The position numbers were made by a program, and so were the translations under genes. Below are positions 26,012 through 34,906 of a stretch of DNA of 64,000 nucleotides, in pieces. Each line of letters starts with the position of its first letter. Within the stretch, counting starts at the first letter, position 1. The notes beneath the pieces are model-generated. The model searched no databases. It saw nothing but the letters and a program-made list of their open reading frames with translations, and was not told the origin of the DNA. Source of the stretch: JAFARE01 sp963777285 (lineage in GTDB: Bacteria > Chloroflexota > Dormibacteria > Aeolococcales > Aeolococcaceae); contig CAVZPR010000001.1 of assembly GCA_963777285.1 (NCBI GenBank), forward strand, positions 124,001 through 188,000, written 5' to 3'.

Positions 26012-26969
26012 TCAGGAGATGAGGAACGATGCGAGCACGGACTCGACGGAACCCGCGAGGAAACCCTGGTACTGGATCACCGGCGGAATCGCCACAGACA
26101 GAGGAAGCACGCCGCTCGGCAGCGGCGTCGGCGTCGCGACGATCTGCGGCGTGGCGGTTGGGGAGGGCGTCTTGACCGGCGCTGACGTCGCCGGCGGCTG
26201 TGCCGGGCCCGGCGGAGCCGGCGAGTTGCGCGGTGGGTTGTGATGCGACCGGTGCGGTGGCGGTGGGGGAGGTGGAGGCGGCGACGAGTTTCCCAGCTGT
26301 GCGAACTCCTCGGAGAACATCCACACGTTCTGATATCCAGGTGAACCGGCGCCGGTCCAGTAGACGCCCGGCGCGCTCTCGTCGGAGCCGACCCCCAGCG
26401 ACGTGTAGTTGCGATCCAGGATGTTGGCTCTGTGATCCGGGCTGTTCATGAACTGGCCGTTGATGTAGTCGGCAGACGAGTATCCACTGCTCTCGCCCGA
26501 CACCCAGCCGATGTTCTCGCCGGCGGACCGGTAGTGGACTCCGAACGCGCTCATCATCGAGAACACGAGCTGGCCGCAGCTCTTTATGGGATGCGCGAAG
26601 TAGTCGCGCTGGATCATGTCCACCGAGCGGCCGTAGACGGTGAAGCCGCAGCCACCGTACCGGGCGCCCTCGCCGATCGCGGCCAGGGTGCCGTTGTACG
26701 TCAGCGAGGGAACGCCGTTGCTGGCGCGGTCGGAGTTGGTCAGTGAGAAGAGCGTCGAGTTCGGGGCCGGCTGCTGCCGCCGCAGTTGTGGAGTCGTGCG
26801 CGGCGACGGCCGCGGCGACGGCGATGCACGCGCCGGCGATGGTGATCGCCGCGGGCAGGATGCGCGCGCGGTGTCTCGGGGGGCTGGGTGCTGCGGCCGG
26901 TGCCGCACGCACCGCAGCGGCGGTGCGCAGCAGCGCATCCCATCGCTCATCCGGCTGCGGGGACTCCAT
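26012..26969 (-). CDS. Secreted CAP/SCP-domain protein, frameshifted
   Basis: The N-terminal part starts at ATG 26969 (AAGGAG six bases upstream). It encodes a cytoplasmic segment and a membrane helix (ILPAAITIAGACIAVAAAVAAH) in one frame. The CAP domain continues in another frame from about 26750: LTNSDRASNGVPSL, the GENIGW and HRANIL motifs and YWTGAGSPGYQNVWMFSEEF are typical of the family. A poly-proline tract and a Pro/Thr-rich C-terminal tail follow. Joining the two needs a one-base correction between about 26745 and 26775. It may be a sequencing error or a recent mutation. The position 10 bases before the ABC ATPase start suggests co-transcription. Confidence 0.7.
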
Positions 26970-27112
26970 GGCACGCTCCTTGTCCGACGGGTTTTCTGCC
27001 CGGCCCTCGATCGGATATCTAACCCGTGGTCCCGAACTCCGATCGCGCTTCGACAGGATCGTTTCAGCATCCGCCGGGAGTTCGTGGCGACCACCGCCTA
27101 GCGTGCTCAGCG

Positions 27113-28786
27113 ATGTCTCTGCTCGACCGCGTCCAGCGCAAGACCGAGGAGGCCGGCGTGCCCGCGCAGGCGGCCCCCGCCCCGGACCCAGCACCGCCCG
27201 CGGAACCAGAGGATGACGCACCGCCGACCCCGTCGGGGTGGCAAGTACGTCACACCAGGGCGCCACTGCCCGCGCCGCCGGAGCGCTCCGCATCGCAGCT
27301 CGACTCCGATGACGACGGCGACGGGGACTCCTCCGGCGGCGAGGAACCGGTGTTTCCCACCGCCAGGCCGGCCGCTGCGTTTCCGGCTGCATCCGTCGGT
27401 CGGCCGCGCACGACCGCGCCCCAGCCGCCGCCCGAGCAGCGGCAGGCGTCGCTGCTGAACCGCAGCGGCGGCCTCGGACGCAGCGGACTTCCCAAGGCGG
27501 TCGGCCATGGGACATATGCGGGACTGCGCGCCAAGGTGCACTCGCGCCTGGTCGACGAGCTGGCGGGAAACACCGACAACGCACCGCCAGAGGTGGTGCG
27601 GCAGCGCATCGCGGAGCTGGTCAACGAAGTCTCCACCGAGCAGTCGATGTCGATGTCGCGGCAGGACAAGCAGCGCGTCATCGAGATCGTCATCAACGAC
27701 GTCCTCGGTCTGGGGCCGCTCGAGGAACTGCTGGCCAATGGCGACGTGACCGAGATCATGGTCAACGCGTACGACCAGATCTATGTCGAACAGCACGGCA
27801 AGATCACGCTGAGCCCTGTGTCGTTCGAGAGCACCGATCAGCTGATGCAGGTGATCGACCGCATCGTGAGCAGCATCGGCCGCCGCGTCGACAAGTCGTC
27901 GCCGATGGTCGACGCTCGGCTCAAGGACGGCTCCCGCGTGAACGTGATCATCCCGCCGCTGGCACTTCGCGGGCCGACGGTGACGATCCGGAAGTTCGCC
28001 AAGGAGGCGCTGGAAATCGAGGACCTGGTGCGGCTCGGTTCGATCACCGATGACATGGTCCGGTTCCTGGACGCCTGCGTTCGCGCCCGGTTGAACGTCG
28101 TCGTCAGCGGGGGCACAGGATCGGGAAAGACGACCACGCTGAACATCCTCTCGAGCTTCATCCCCGGCGACGAGCGCATCATCACGATCGAGGACGCTGC
28201 GGAGCTGCAGCTGCGCCAGGACCACGTGGTGACGCTGGAGACGCGCCCGTCCAACGTGGAGGGTAAGGGCCGCATCAGCATCCGCGACCTGGTCATCAAC
28301 GCGCTGCGAATGAGGCCGGACCGCATCGTGGTGGGTGAGTGCCGCGGTGGTGAGGCGCTGGACATGCTCCAGGCGATGAACACCGGTCACGATGGATCAC
28401 TGACCACGTTGCACGCCAACAACGCGCGCGACTGCATCAGCCGCCTCGAGACGATGGTGCTCATGGCCGGCGCCGAGCTTCCCTCGCGCGCCATCCGCGA
28501 GCAGATCGGCGCCGCGATCAACCTCGTGGTGCAGCAGGCGCGCCTGCGTGACGGAACACGCAAGATCATCAGCATCACCGAGGTGATGGGCACCGACGAC
28601 AACGAGGTGCACCTGCAGGAGATCTTCGCCTTCCGTCAGACCGGTGTCGACGACGACGGCAAGGTGGAGGGATCCTTCATGCCGACGGGAAAGATCCCTT
28701 CGTTCCTCGACACGCTGCGGGTCGCCGGTGTGCACCTTTCGGAGAGCATCTTCCAGCCGGTCCACGTGGTCGAAGGAGCGAGCTGA
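27113..28786 (+). CDS. tadA: Tad/CpaF-family pilus assembly ATPase, long form
   Basis: A 557-residue ATPase. The first ~135 residues are a Pro/Ala/Asp-rich disordered extension. The CpaF core follows: GLGPLEELLANGDVTEIMVN, Walker A GGTGSGKTTT, Walker B-like IITIEDAAELQL, and the arginine/His segment MRPDRIVVGECRGGEALDMLQAMNTGHDGSLTTLHANN. It powers Flp pilus assembly with TadB and TadC. ATG 27113 is chosen as the first start after the divergent CAP gene. A second tadA lies at 35850-37022 with a nearly identical core but without the extension. Confidence 0.93.
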   Translation: MSLLDRVQRKTEEAGVPAQAAPAPDPAPPAEPEDDAPPTPSGWQVRHTRAPLPAPPERSASQLDSDDDGDGDSSGGEEPVFPTARPAAAFPAASVGRPRTTAPQPPPEQRQASLLNRSGGLGRSGLPKAVGHGTYAGLRAKVHSRLVDELAGNTDNAPPEVVRQRIAELVNEVSTEQSMSMSRQDKQRVIEIVINDVLGLGPLEELLANGDVTEIMVNAYDQIYVEQHGKITLSPVSFESTDQLMQVIDRIVSSIGRRVDKSSPMVDARLKDGSRVNVIIPPLALRGPTVTIRKFAKEALEIEDLVRLGSITDDMVRFLDACVRARLNVVVSGGTGSGKTTTLNILSSFIPGDERIITIEDAAELQLRQDHVVTLETRPSNVEGKGRISIRDLVINALRMRPDRIVVGECRGGEALDMLQAMNTGHDGSLTTLHANNARDCISRLETMVLMAGAELPSRAIREQIGAAINLVVQQARLRDGTRKIISITEVMGTDDNEVHLQEIFAFRQTGVDDDGKVEGSFMPTGKIPSFLDTLRVAGVHLSESIFQPVHVVEGAS

Positions 28787-28888
28787 GGTTCACGCAGGGG
28801 GCGCTCGCGGGTGCCTCCGGCGGCAGCGCCCGGGTGCTGCTGGCGGCGGCTCCCCGCGCTCCGGTTGCGAGGCTGTCATGCTTCGGGG

Positions 28889-29506
28889 ATGCGAGCCGGG
28901 GCGGCCGGATGGCCAGGTGCAAGATGGACGCTCGCGCTCGCGTGCGCGGCCCTGGGCTGCTTGGGCGCAGCCTGTTCGCCGGCAGCGACGCCATCCTCGA
29001 AGCCGCCAACGACGCTCGTCGATGCCGCCACAGGTGGCATGTGGACGTACACCCTCGACGGCCCGCTCAGTCAGCTCACCAGCGTGTACGCGATTCTCCA
29101 TGTCGTGGGAACCGGGTCGTTGGTCATCACAGGCATCTCGGCGAATGTCATCACGTCCGAGGGGTCCTCGTGGACCTCGGAGGGAAACCACACGTACGTA
29201 GCCACCGTGACCGGGAGCTTCCAGCAAGCGACCGAATCTGCAATCGAGACCGGCGGTGACGTGCTCGCGGAGGCGGAATCCTTCACTCCGCGTGCGGCTG
29301 CGTGGGACGCGGCTCGACCCGCTCTCGGCGTGAGCATGCGCGCCGGTCCCTACTACCTTCTGGCCAGCGTGTTCGACATTCCCGACAGCTCGCATTGGAC
29401 GCTGCGGGGCGCCGATGTCACGTACCGCACCGGCGCGGGTGCCTCGGGCACATTGGCGATCAGGGGCTTGGGCGTGCAGGTGGAAACCCCACTCAGCTCC
29501 AACTGA
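28889..29506 (+). CDS. Predicted lipoprotein, unknown function
   Basis: A 205-residue protein with a lipoprotein signal ending in LGAAC after a hydrophobic stretch (TLALACAALGCLGAAC). The mature domain is beta-rich (WTYTLDGPLSQLTSVYAILHVVGTGSLVITGI) and contains GPYYLLASVFDIPDSSHWTLRGADVTYRTG; no family is recognised. ATG 28889 is the start that gives a signal peptide; the frame is open upstream. It follows tadA by about 100 bases on the same strand and is followed by another lipoprotein gene 19 bases later. Confidence 0.7.
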   Translation: MRAGAAGWPGARWTLALACAALGCLGAACSPAATPSSKPPTTLVDAATGGMWTYTLDGPLSQLTSVYAILHVVGTGSLVITGISANVITSEGSSWTSEGNHTYVATVTGSFQQATESAIETGGDVLAEAESFTPRAAAWDAARPALGVSMRAGPYYLLASVFDIPDSSHWTLRGADVTYRTGAGASGTLAIRGLGVQVETPLSSN

Positions 29507-29525
29507 CCACAGGCGTGCATCGGGA

Positions 29526-30089
29526 ATGCGCCGTTCGCCGCGGTCAGTGCTGCTGCTGGGAGTGCCTCTCCTTCTAGCCGGATGCGGACCGAGGGCGACA
29601 CCCGCGGTCACGAACGCACCCACCAGCCAGCATGCGACGACATCAGCGCCAGCACCTCCCGGAAGGAGCGTCGCGTCCACGGGATGCGGCGATACCGCCG
29701 TCCATCGCGGCGATGTGCCCGCGTGGCTGGTCGCCGCGGGCGGTGGATCACGATCACCGTCTGGTGCCCCCAGCTACCTTCCGTATGTGATCGCGGAACC
29801 GCAGATTGCCGGCGCTTACCTCTTCGGCTTCCCGCTTCGCGCCGGACACCCCGAGAACCCGACGAACAAGATTCTTTGGGCGGTGCGGCTTCCCCGCAAC
29901 GGCTCAAGCCTGGTGGTCAGCGCCACTCCCCTTGGCGCGGCCGGCCCCACAGTCTCGATAACGGTGCCAGACAACTCCAGCCCAGGGGAGATCTATCCGT
30001 CCATCGTCGATGTGCCGTTCGCCGGTTGCTGGCGGCTCGGACTATCCTGGATGGGACACCACGCAGAGCTCGACCTTGACTACACATAG
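29526..30089 (+). CDS. Predicted lipoprotein, unknown function
   Basis: A 187-residue protein beginning MRRSPRSVLLLGVPLLLAGC, a classic lipobox. A Thr/Ala/Pro-rich linker leads to a ~110-residue globular domain with a cysteine near its start (STGCGD) and another near its end (AGCWRLGLSW), likely a disulfide. The strands around YLFGFPLRAGH and WAVRLPRNGSSLVV suggest a beta-sandwich. No function can be given. It appears to form a pair with the preceding lipoprotein gene. Confidence 0.72.
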   Translation: MRRSPRSVLLLGVPLLLAGCGPRATPAVTNAPTSQHATTSAPAPPGRSVASTGCGDTAVHRGDVPAWLVAAGGGSRSPSGAPSYLPYVIAEPQIAGAYLFGFPLRAGHPENPTNKILWAVRLPRNGSSLVVSATPLGAAGPTVSITVPDNSSPGEIYPSIVDVPFAGCWRLGLSWMGHHAELDLDYT

Positions 30090-30480
30090 GTCGTCCGCCT
30101 CGGGTGATTCGGGCCAGCGTATGAGAGACCACGCGCTACGCTCATGGGTGAGTGCGCTTCCGGGCAAGCCGGGAGTGGTCTCGCGCTGCAGAGATGTTAT
30201 CCGCCGCATCCTGAGACGACGCGTGGTCGCCGGGTACGACGAGCGAGACATTCCGCCCGCAGGCGCCGGAGTTCCTGTACGTCCGCGGCGACCGGCACCT
30301 ACCCTGAACGGTGCCGCTGAGATCGAGCTCTCCCGCTATTCGCCCTGACGCGCTTCTCGAGCGTCTCGTTCGCAGGCGAGCTCTCGCAGTCTAGGAGACT
30401 CGACCGGTACCGATGAGATCGAGGCCGTCCATCAGTCGCAACTGACGAGGCATCAGCAAGCACCGTCAAGGGAGCACGGA
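30090..30480. other. 391-base stretch with no supported gene
   Basis: A short plus-strand frame (ATG 30121, about 75 codons) exists, but its protein is Arg/Pro-rich with no recognisable features and I do not support it. No tRNA, strong terminator or repeat is visible. The sequence may be a decayed gene or simply a promoter region for the following operon, whose first gene has GGAGCACGGA just before ATG 30481. Confidence 0.5.
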
Positions 30481-31047
30481 ATGGGCAGGATTGTGGTCAC
30501 GGAGTTTGTCTCTCTGGATGGGGTTTTCGAGGATCCGGGCGGAGCGGAGGGATACGAGCACGGAGGCTGGAGCTTCCAGTACGACCGCGGTGAGGAGGGT
30601 GACAAGTTCAAGATGGAGGAGCTGAACGACGCTGCGGTTCAGCTGCTCGGCCGGAAGACCTACGACGGCTTCGCCGCGGCGTGGCCGTCACGCGAAGGTG
30701 CGTTCGCCGACAAGATCAACAAGGGTCGCAAGGTCGTGGTCTCAACCACGCTCGGGGAACCAGGCTGGGAGAACACTACGGTGATCTCGCATGATGTCGT
30801 CGCGGAGCTCGGGAGCCTTCGCAACGACACCGAGGGGAACATCCTGGTCGCCGGCAGCGGAACCCTCGTACGGACGCTGCTCGAGAACGACCTGGTCGAC
30901 GAGCTGCGGCTTATGGTCTTCCCCACCATCCTTGGCCGTGGGAAGCGCCTGTTCCCCGACGGGATTGACCGCCTCAAGCTGAAGCTCATCGATGCCAGGC
31001 GCGTCGGCTCCGAGGGCGTTCAGATCCAGGTCTACGAGCGCTCATGA
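30481..31047 (+). CDS. RibD C-terminal/dihydrofolate reductase-fold protein
   Basis: A 188-residue single-domain reductase-like protein. It begins with the family motif VVTEFVSLDGVFEDPGG. It then has LLGRKTYDGFAAAWP and GNILVAGSGTLVRTLLENDLVDELRLMVFPTILGRGKRLF, the NADPH-binding region of the YyaP/YwjB-type DHFR family. It likely reduces a small substrate, but which one is unknown. Its stop codon overlaps the ATG of the glyoxalase-family gene (ATGA), so the two are co-translated. Confidence 0.88.
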   Translation: MGRIVVTEFVSLDGVFEDPGGAEGYEHGGWSFQYDRGEEGDKFKMEELNDAAVQLLGRKTYDGFAAAWPSREGAFADKINKGRKVVVSTTLGEPGWENTTVISHDVVAELGSLRNDTEGNILVAGSGTLVRTLLENDLVDELRLMVFPTILGRGKRLFPDGIDRLKLKLIDARRVGSEGVQIQVYERS

Positions 31048-31478
31048 AGCCGCGCATACACGCCCTGACCCTCGCCGTCGAAAGCCTGGACCGGTCGCTT
31101 GATTTCTATCGACAGCTCGGGTTCGAGTCGTCGGGCGTCATCGCCACCGAGTTCGCCGGCGACGAGGAGAACGCCGCCGGCGCCATCGTCACGTTCCCAC
31201 TCGACCGCGGCCTCATCCTGGCCGTGTACCCACGAACCGAGCTGGCCAAGGATGCAAAGATCCCTCGATCAGCGCCGGCGTCCGGTGGCTTCAGCATCGG
31301 GCATGCGGTGGCGAGCAGGGCGGAGGTCGACGCCACGCTCGCTGCGGCGGAAGCCGCCGGCGCAACGCTCACCGTCAAGGCTTACGATCGTCCCTTCGGT
31401 GTCTACAGTGGCTACTTCCAGGATCCTGATGGTCACCTGTGGGAGATCCTGTGGAACCCAGCGCTCGACGACGTCTGA
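31044..31478 (+). CDS. VOC (glyoxalase/bleomycin resistance) family protein
   Basis: A 144-residue vicinal-oxygen-chelate protein with paired beta-alpha-beta-beta-beta units. The first starts IHALTLAVESLDRSLDFYRQLGF and the second ends PFGVYSGYFQDPDGHLWEILWNP, which carries the metal-ligand glutamate. Members act as glyoxalases, dioxygenases or drug-binding resistance proteins; the exact role is unknown. It forms an operon with the preceding RibD-like gene and precedes a YCII-family gene by 24 bases. Confidence 0.88.
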   Translation: MKPRIHALTLAVESLDRSLDFYRQLGFESSGVIATEFAGDEENAAGAIVTFPLDRGLILAVYPRTELAKDAKIPRSAPASGGFSIGHAVASRAEVDATLAAAEAAGATLTVKAYDRPFGVYSGYFQDPDGHLWEILWNPALDDV

Positions 31479-31502
31479 GCTTGCGGGTCAGACTCGTAGT
31501 TC

Positions 31503-31877
31503 ATGAGCGCTGACGCCGCACCGCCGCCCGCCGAGCTGTGGGTGGTGCGCAACGCTCGCGGCGGACCGTACGACTTCTCGCGCGACATGCGGGAACAGCA
31601 GGGCTGGCAGGAGCACGCCGCCTTCATGAACGGCCTTGTCGACGCTGGGTTCGTGCTCTTGGGCGGGCCGCTGCAGGGCGACCGTGAGACGCTGCTCATC
31701 TGCTCGGCTGCCTCTGAGGGCGATGTGCGCGAGCGCCTGGCCCGCGATCCATGGGCGTCGAGTGGAATGGTCGTCGTGAAGAAGGTCGAGCGCTGGACGA
31801 TCGCGCTTTCCCCGCCCGCCATCGACGACATCCTGGCGGACGCGCCAGGTCAGCCTAGCTCGGCGAGCACCGCGTGA
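31503..31877 (+). CDS. YCII-related domain protein
   Basis: A 124-residue protein with a ferredoxin-like fold typical of YciI-type proteins: LWVVRNARGGPYDFSRDMREQQGWQEHAAFMNGLVDAG, then FVLLGGPLQGDRETLLICSA, and an ending VRERLARDPWASSGMVVVKKVERWTI. The conserved histidine (QEHAAF) matches the family's putative active-site residue. Function is unknown for most members. It is the third small enzyme-like gene in a row; its stop overlaps the next lipoprotein start by four bases. Confidence 0.8.
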   Translation: MSADAAPPPAELWVVRNARGGPYDFSRDMREQQGWQEHAAFMNGLVDAGFVLLGGPLQGDRETLLICSAASEGDVRERLARDPWASSGMVVVKKVERWTIALSPPAIDDILADAPGQPSSASTA

Positions 31878-32272
31878 AGTCCGCAGCCGCAGTGCTCTGC
31901 CTCGCCATCGGAGGGCTGCTTTCCGCATGCGCCACGCCACCCCTGCCGACGCCCAGATTGGTCTCGGTGCACGGAGTGCTCACCGGCGGACTCGATCCGT
32001 GTGAAGGAATTCTGCTGCCGAACGGTCCAACCTACGCCGCTGGACGTGTGACCGTACTGCGGGGCTCGCCCGGCTCCGCCGCGCGAGCGAGCGCCCCGCC
32101 TGGTGACGTCGTTGCCTCGGCCAACGTAGCGATCAACGCCACCTACCGGTTCGTGCTCGATGCTGGAACCTACACGGTGTACGGACGGCAGACCGGCTAC
32201 GCGGCATCCGTGCAGGCAACAATCGTCGCCGGTCGGACCTCTCATGTGGACGTGCCGGCTTTCTGCAAGTAG
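31874..32272 (+). CDS. Small predicted lipoprotein
   Basis: A 132-residue protein from GTG 31874 with signal KSAAAVLCLAIGGLLSAC (lipobox LSAC). The mature part resembles a carboxypeptidase regulatory-like or Cna-B type beta-sandwich: VSVHGVLTGG, then GRVTVLRGSPG, then NATYRFVLDAGTYTVYGRQTGYAASVQATIVAG. Such domains are usually extracellular and structural. It overlaps the YCII gene by four bases. Confidence 0.75.
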   Translation: MKSAAAVLCLAIGGLLSACATPPLPTPRLVSVHGVLTGGLDPCEGILLPNGPTYAAGRVTVLRGSPGSAARASAPPGDVVASANVAINATYRFVLDAGTYTVYGRQTGYAASVQATIVAGRTSHVDVPAFCK

Positions 32273-32326
32273 GGGAAAGCTCATCCGAGAAGCCGTGGCC
32301 GCATCGGGAAGCGCGAGCAGTTGCCT

Positions 32327-33301
32327 TTACTGGCCCGACGCCGGCTTCCAGGTCATGTCGATCTGGCGCTGATAGGCGACGTACCCGGCGCGCTCAAACG
32401 CTTCGGCCATGGGGACGTTGGAAACATCCGTACTGGCGCGGATGCGAGATGCCTTGTTCCTAGCAAGGATGTGTCCACCCTCCGCCACCAAGTCATCGAC
32501 GTATCCTCGCCCGCGGAATCCCGGGAGCACCCCGATGTAGGCAATGATCGGGTTGTAGCCATTGTGGGCTGGGATCACGAACCCGACGGGTTCGCCTTCG
32601 GAGAGGCAACCTATCCGCCACCAGTCGTGCGGACTCGCGTAGGACATGAACTCGGTGTCGTACTGATGGTTCGCGACCTCTTCAGCAGTGCTGCTCGCGA
32701 GAGCCTGACGGCTGTGAGCGTCCAACGTCCCGATCAGCACGCGAGTCATCAGCGCGACGAGCTCCGCACGGTCCTCGGGCTGTCTGAAGATGAGCCGCGG
32801 GCTCGGACGTCGTGCGGGCATGGTGTCAACCTGCAACTCGAAACGCAGCCTCTCGACGAGGAGCCGGGCGCCCGTTCTCTCGAGGACTTCCATCCGATCC
32901 TCGACGCCTCGGCGCGTCGCGTCATTTGCCCGCCAGTCGGCGGCAACGAAGCGGACATAGCCTGGCCATGGAGCGGGTGAGGACAGGACGGCGGTGGCGG
33001 CGGTCTGAACCAGGTGCACTCCGATGGCAACGCGGCCAGGCAGATCGGTGTCGTCGCTGAGATCGAGAATGTCCAGCAATCCGGGCTCTGCATCCCTGGT
33101 GTTTGACCACCAGGCGACGCGGGCGACGAGTTGCTCGCCTCGCAGCGCCATCCACATCCACTCCGGGCGGCGCCGTCCGCTCTGGAGGTCGCCGGCCAGC
33201 TCGTCGTTGAGGACGTAGGGCAGCCGGCAGAAGAGGTCGAGCTCATCGGTCCCGGCGATCGGGCGCAACGTCAGGTCATCGAAGCTCTGCAACAGGCTCA
33301 C
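32327..33301 (-). CDS. GNAT-family N-acetyltransferase, tandem-domain form
   Basis: A 324-residue protein with an N-terminal degenerate GNAT-like half (LTLRPIAGTDELDLFCRLPYVLNDELAGDL). The C-terminal catalytic half has the acetyl-CoA loop IGVLPGFRGRGYVDDLVAEGGHILARN and an ending MAEAFERAGYVAYQRQIDMTW. The tandem arrangement resembles mycothiol-synthase-like proteins, but the substrate is unknown. GTG 33301 is chosen because the upstream extension looks non-coding. It is divergent from the next acetyltransferase by about 50 bases. Confidence 0.82.
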   Translation of the reverse strand: MSLLQSFDDLTLRPIAGTDELDLFCRLPYVLNDELAGDLQSGRRRPEWMWMALRGEQLVARVAWWSNTRDAEPGLLDILDLSDDTDLPGRVAIGVHLVQTAATAVLSSPAPWPGYVRFVAADWRANDATRRGVEDRMEVLERTGARLLVERLRFELQVDTMPARRPSPRLIFRQPEDRAELVALMTRVLIGTLDAHSRQALASSTAEEVANHQYDTEFMSYASPHDWWRIGCLSEGEPVGFVIPAHNGYNPIIAYIGVLPGFRGRGYVDDLVAEGGHILARNKASRIRASTDVSNVPMAEAFERAGYVAYQRQIDMTWKPASGQ

Positions 33302-33354
33302 GCAGCGATCTTCCTGGTCACGACCAGAGGCTAGCGGGTCGTACGCTGCGTTCG

Positions 33355-33810
33355 GTGATTGTCGAGTCGATCCACACCGCTGATGCCGAAGAGATCTCGG
33401 CACTTGAAGAGTTGCAGCTGCGGGCGAGTCTCATCTGGGAAGCAGATCGCGCCTTCATCCTTTCCCATCCCGAGGTGATTGAGGTGCCCGCAGCAGCAGT
33501 GCGCGATGGACGCGTTCGTGTGGCGACCGGTGAAGGTCGCAGGTTGGGCTTCTCGCTCGTGCTGCCCACTGCAGACCGTGTGGAGGAGCTTGATGGGCTG
33601 TTCGTCGAGCCAGACGCCATGCGCCACGGGGTCGGCCGGCGGCTCGTGGCCGACGTCGTTGCGAGAGGACGCGCGCGAGAAGTCACGCGCATCGAGGTCA
33701 CGGCCAACCCGGAGGCGGTCGGTTTCTACGAGCGGGTTGGATTCGTCGCCGACGGCACCGTCGCAACACAGTCCGGCCATGGCTTGCGCATGCACCTCGA
33801 CGTCAGGTGA
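33355..33810 (+). CDS. GNAT-family N-acetyltransferase
   Basis: A 151-residue single-domain acetyltransferase from GTG 33355. Motif A is LFVEPDAMRHGVGRRLVADVVARGRA, and the late VTANPEAVGFYERVGFVADG segment matches the common GNAT C-terminal strand-helix. The substrate is not predictable. It overlaps the convergent beta-propeller gene by eight bases and is divergent from the tandem GNAT gene. Confidence 0.87.
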   Translation: MIVESIHTADAEEISALEELQLRASLIWEADRAFILSHPEVIEVPAAAVRDGRVRVATGEGRRLGFSLVLPTADRVEELDGLFVEPDAMRHGVGRRLVADVVARGRAREVTRIEVTANPEAVGFYERVGFVADGTVATQSGHGLRMHLDVR

Positions 33811-34864
33811 TGACCTGCTGCCACAGATGCGTCCTCCAATTCCAATACCAGACTTCGAGGGGCTCCGGCGAGCCCTGATTCGGCTCGGCGATGACGCCCA
33901 GCAAGAGAAGGCGATGGTGGTCGATGTCCGGGACCAAGGCCAATGTCACACGGGGCAGCTCCGAGTTCGGGACCGCCATCCACCTCTCGCCGATCCAGGT
34001 CCAGAGCTCCTCCACGGGGCCCGACACCGTCCCGCACAGCAGCAGGCGGCCCGTGGCCGGATCCAGCGCCACCCCTCCCTGGCCGATCGGGGTCGCGCCT
34101 GGCAGGGCATGCCAGCGATCGCCGGCCCACTCCCAGGTAGAGCCCACCGCGCCAGTGGGCAGCCGTGCGCCGACGAGAAGAAGTCTGTGTGACGCGGGAT
34201 CGAATGCCAGGCCGCGGCCGGCCGCGTTCAACGGCAGGTCGCCGGTGAGCTGCCGCAGCCACCTCGCTCCGGTCCACACCCATGTCTCGCCGGCGGCGGT
34301 GATCCCGGGGGTGACGAGAACCATCTGCTGGGTTGCGTCATCCCAGGCCATCAGGGCTCCCTCTCCTGGGGGAGGGGCCCCCGCGCCGCCGACGTCGCGC
34401 TCGAGCCAGTCGTTCCCGTCCCAAGCCCAGGTGTCGTTGACCACCTCCCCCGGACCGAGGCGCCCGCCGAAGAGCAGCACCCATCGGCTCGTCGGGTCGT
34501 ACGCAGCCGCAGCCCCGAATCTTCCCGGCGGACTGACCGGCGGCCGCGCCAGCGACCAACCGCCGCCGCCCCAGAGCCACGTGGTGTCGTAGCTGTCCAC
34601 GCCGCCGAAGGCGATCACCTGGTGAGATGCGGGGTCGTCAGCGACGCTGGCGCCGAACCCGAGCACCGGCTGGGCCGGAACGGGCGACGGGGTCACGGCG
34701 GGAACCGAGGACGCCGTAGATGTTGTCGGCGGCGGCGGCGGCGACCGCTGGCCGAGAGCGACGACGGCGCCGGCGGCTCCCGCGACGACGATGATGCCCG
34801 CGAGGGTTGCGACCACCCTGAAGCGCGGCCGCCCGCTGCCCAGGGGCGTCTGATCGTCTGCCAT
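33803..34864 (-). CDS. Membrane-anchored Kelch-like beta-propeller protein
   Basis: A 353-residue protein. An N-terminal cytoplasmic segment is followed by one helix (VVATLAGIIVVAGAAGAVVAL) and a Pro/Thr-rich linker. About six repeats of ~50 residues follow, each with a D-P-A/T-S-x-x-h-h-h-x-G-G type strand and a T-W-x-W-x-G-x-x-W end (for example DTWAWDGNDW, ETWVWTGARW, STWEWAGDRW, ELWTWIGERW). This is a six-bladed Kelch/galactose-oxidase-type propeller exposed outside the cell. No catalytic residues are evident; a binding role is likely. Confidence 0.82.
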   Translation of the reverse strand: MADDQTPLGSGRPRFRVVATLAGIIVVAGAAGAVVALGQRSPPPPPTTSTASSVPAVTPSPVPAQPVLGFGASVADDPASHQVIAFGGVDSYDTTWLWGGGGWSLARPPVSPPGRFGAAAAYDPTSRWVLLFGGRLGPGEVVNDTWAWDGNDWLERDVGGAGAPPPGEGALMAWDDATQQMVLVTPGITAAGETWVWTGARWLRQLTGDLPLNAAGRGLAFDPASHRLLLVGARLPTGAVGSTWEWAGDRWHALPGATPIGQGGVALDPATGRLLLCGTVSGPVEELWTWIGERWMAVPNSELPRVTLALVPDIDHHRLLLLGVIAEPNQGSPEPLEVWYWNWRTHLWQQVIT

Positions 34865-34906
34865 GGCTCGAGGATGAGACCTGCGGTACGCGACCGCGTT
34901 CGCCTG

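Noticed and set aside
25998..27584. A single 528-codon protein on the minus strand
   Set aside because: Only the part from ATG 26969 to about 26750 is sensible (signal anchor); the rest before and after is off-frame relative to the CAP domain and to the divergent tadA gene.
30010..30348. Open frame of 112 codons on the plus strand
   Set aside because: It overlaps the end of a lipoprotein gene, is Arg/Pro-rich without features, and has no convincing start site.
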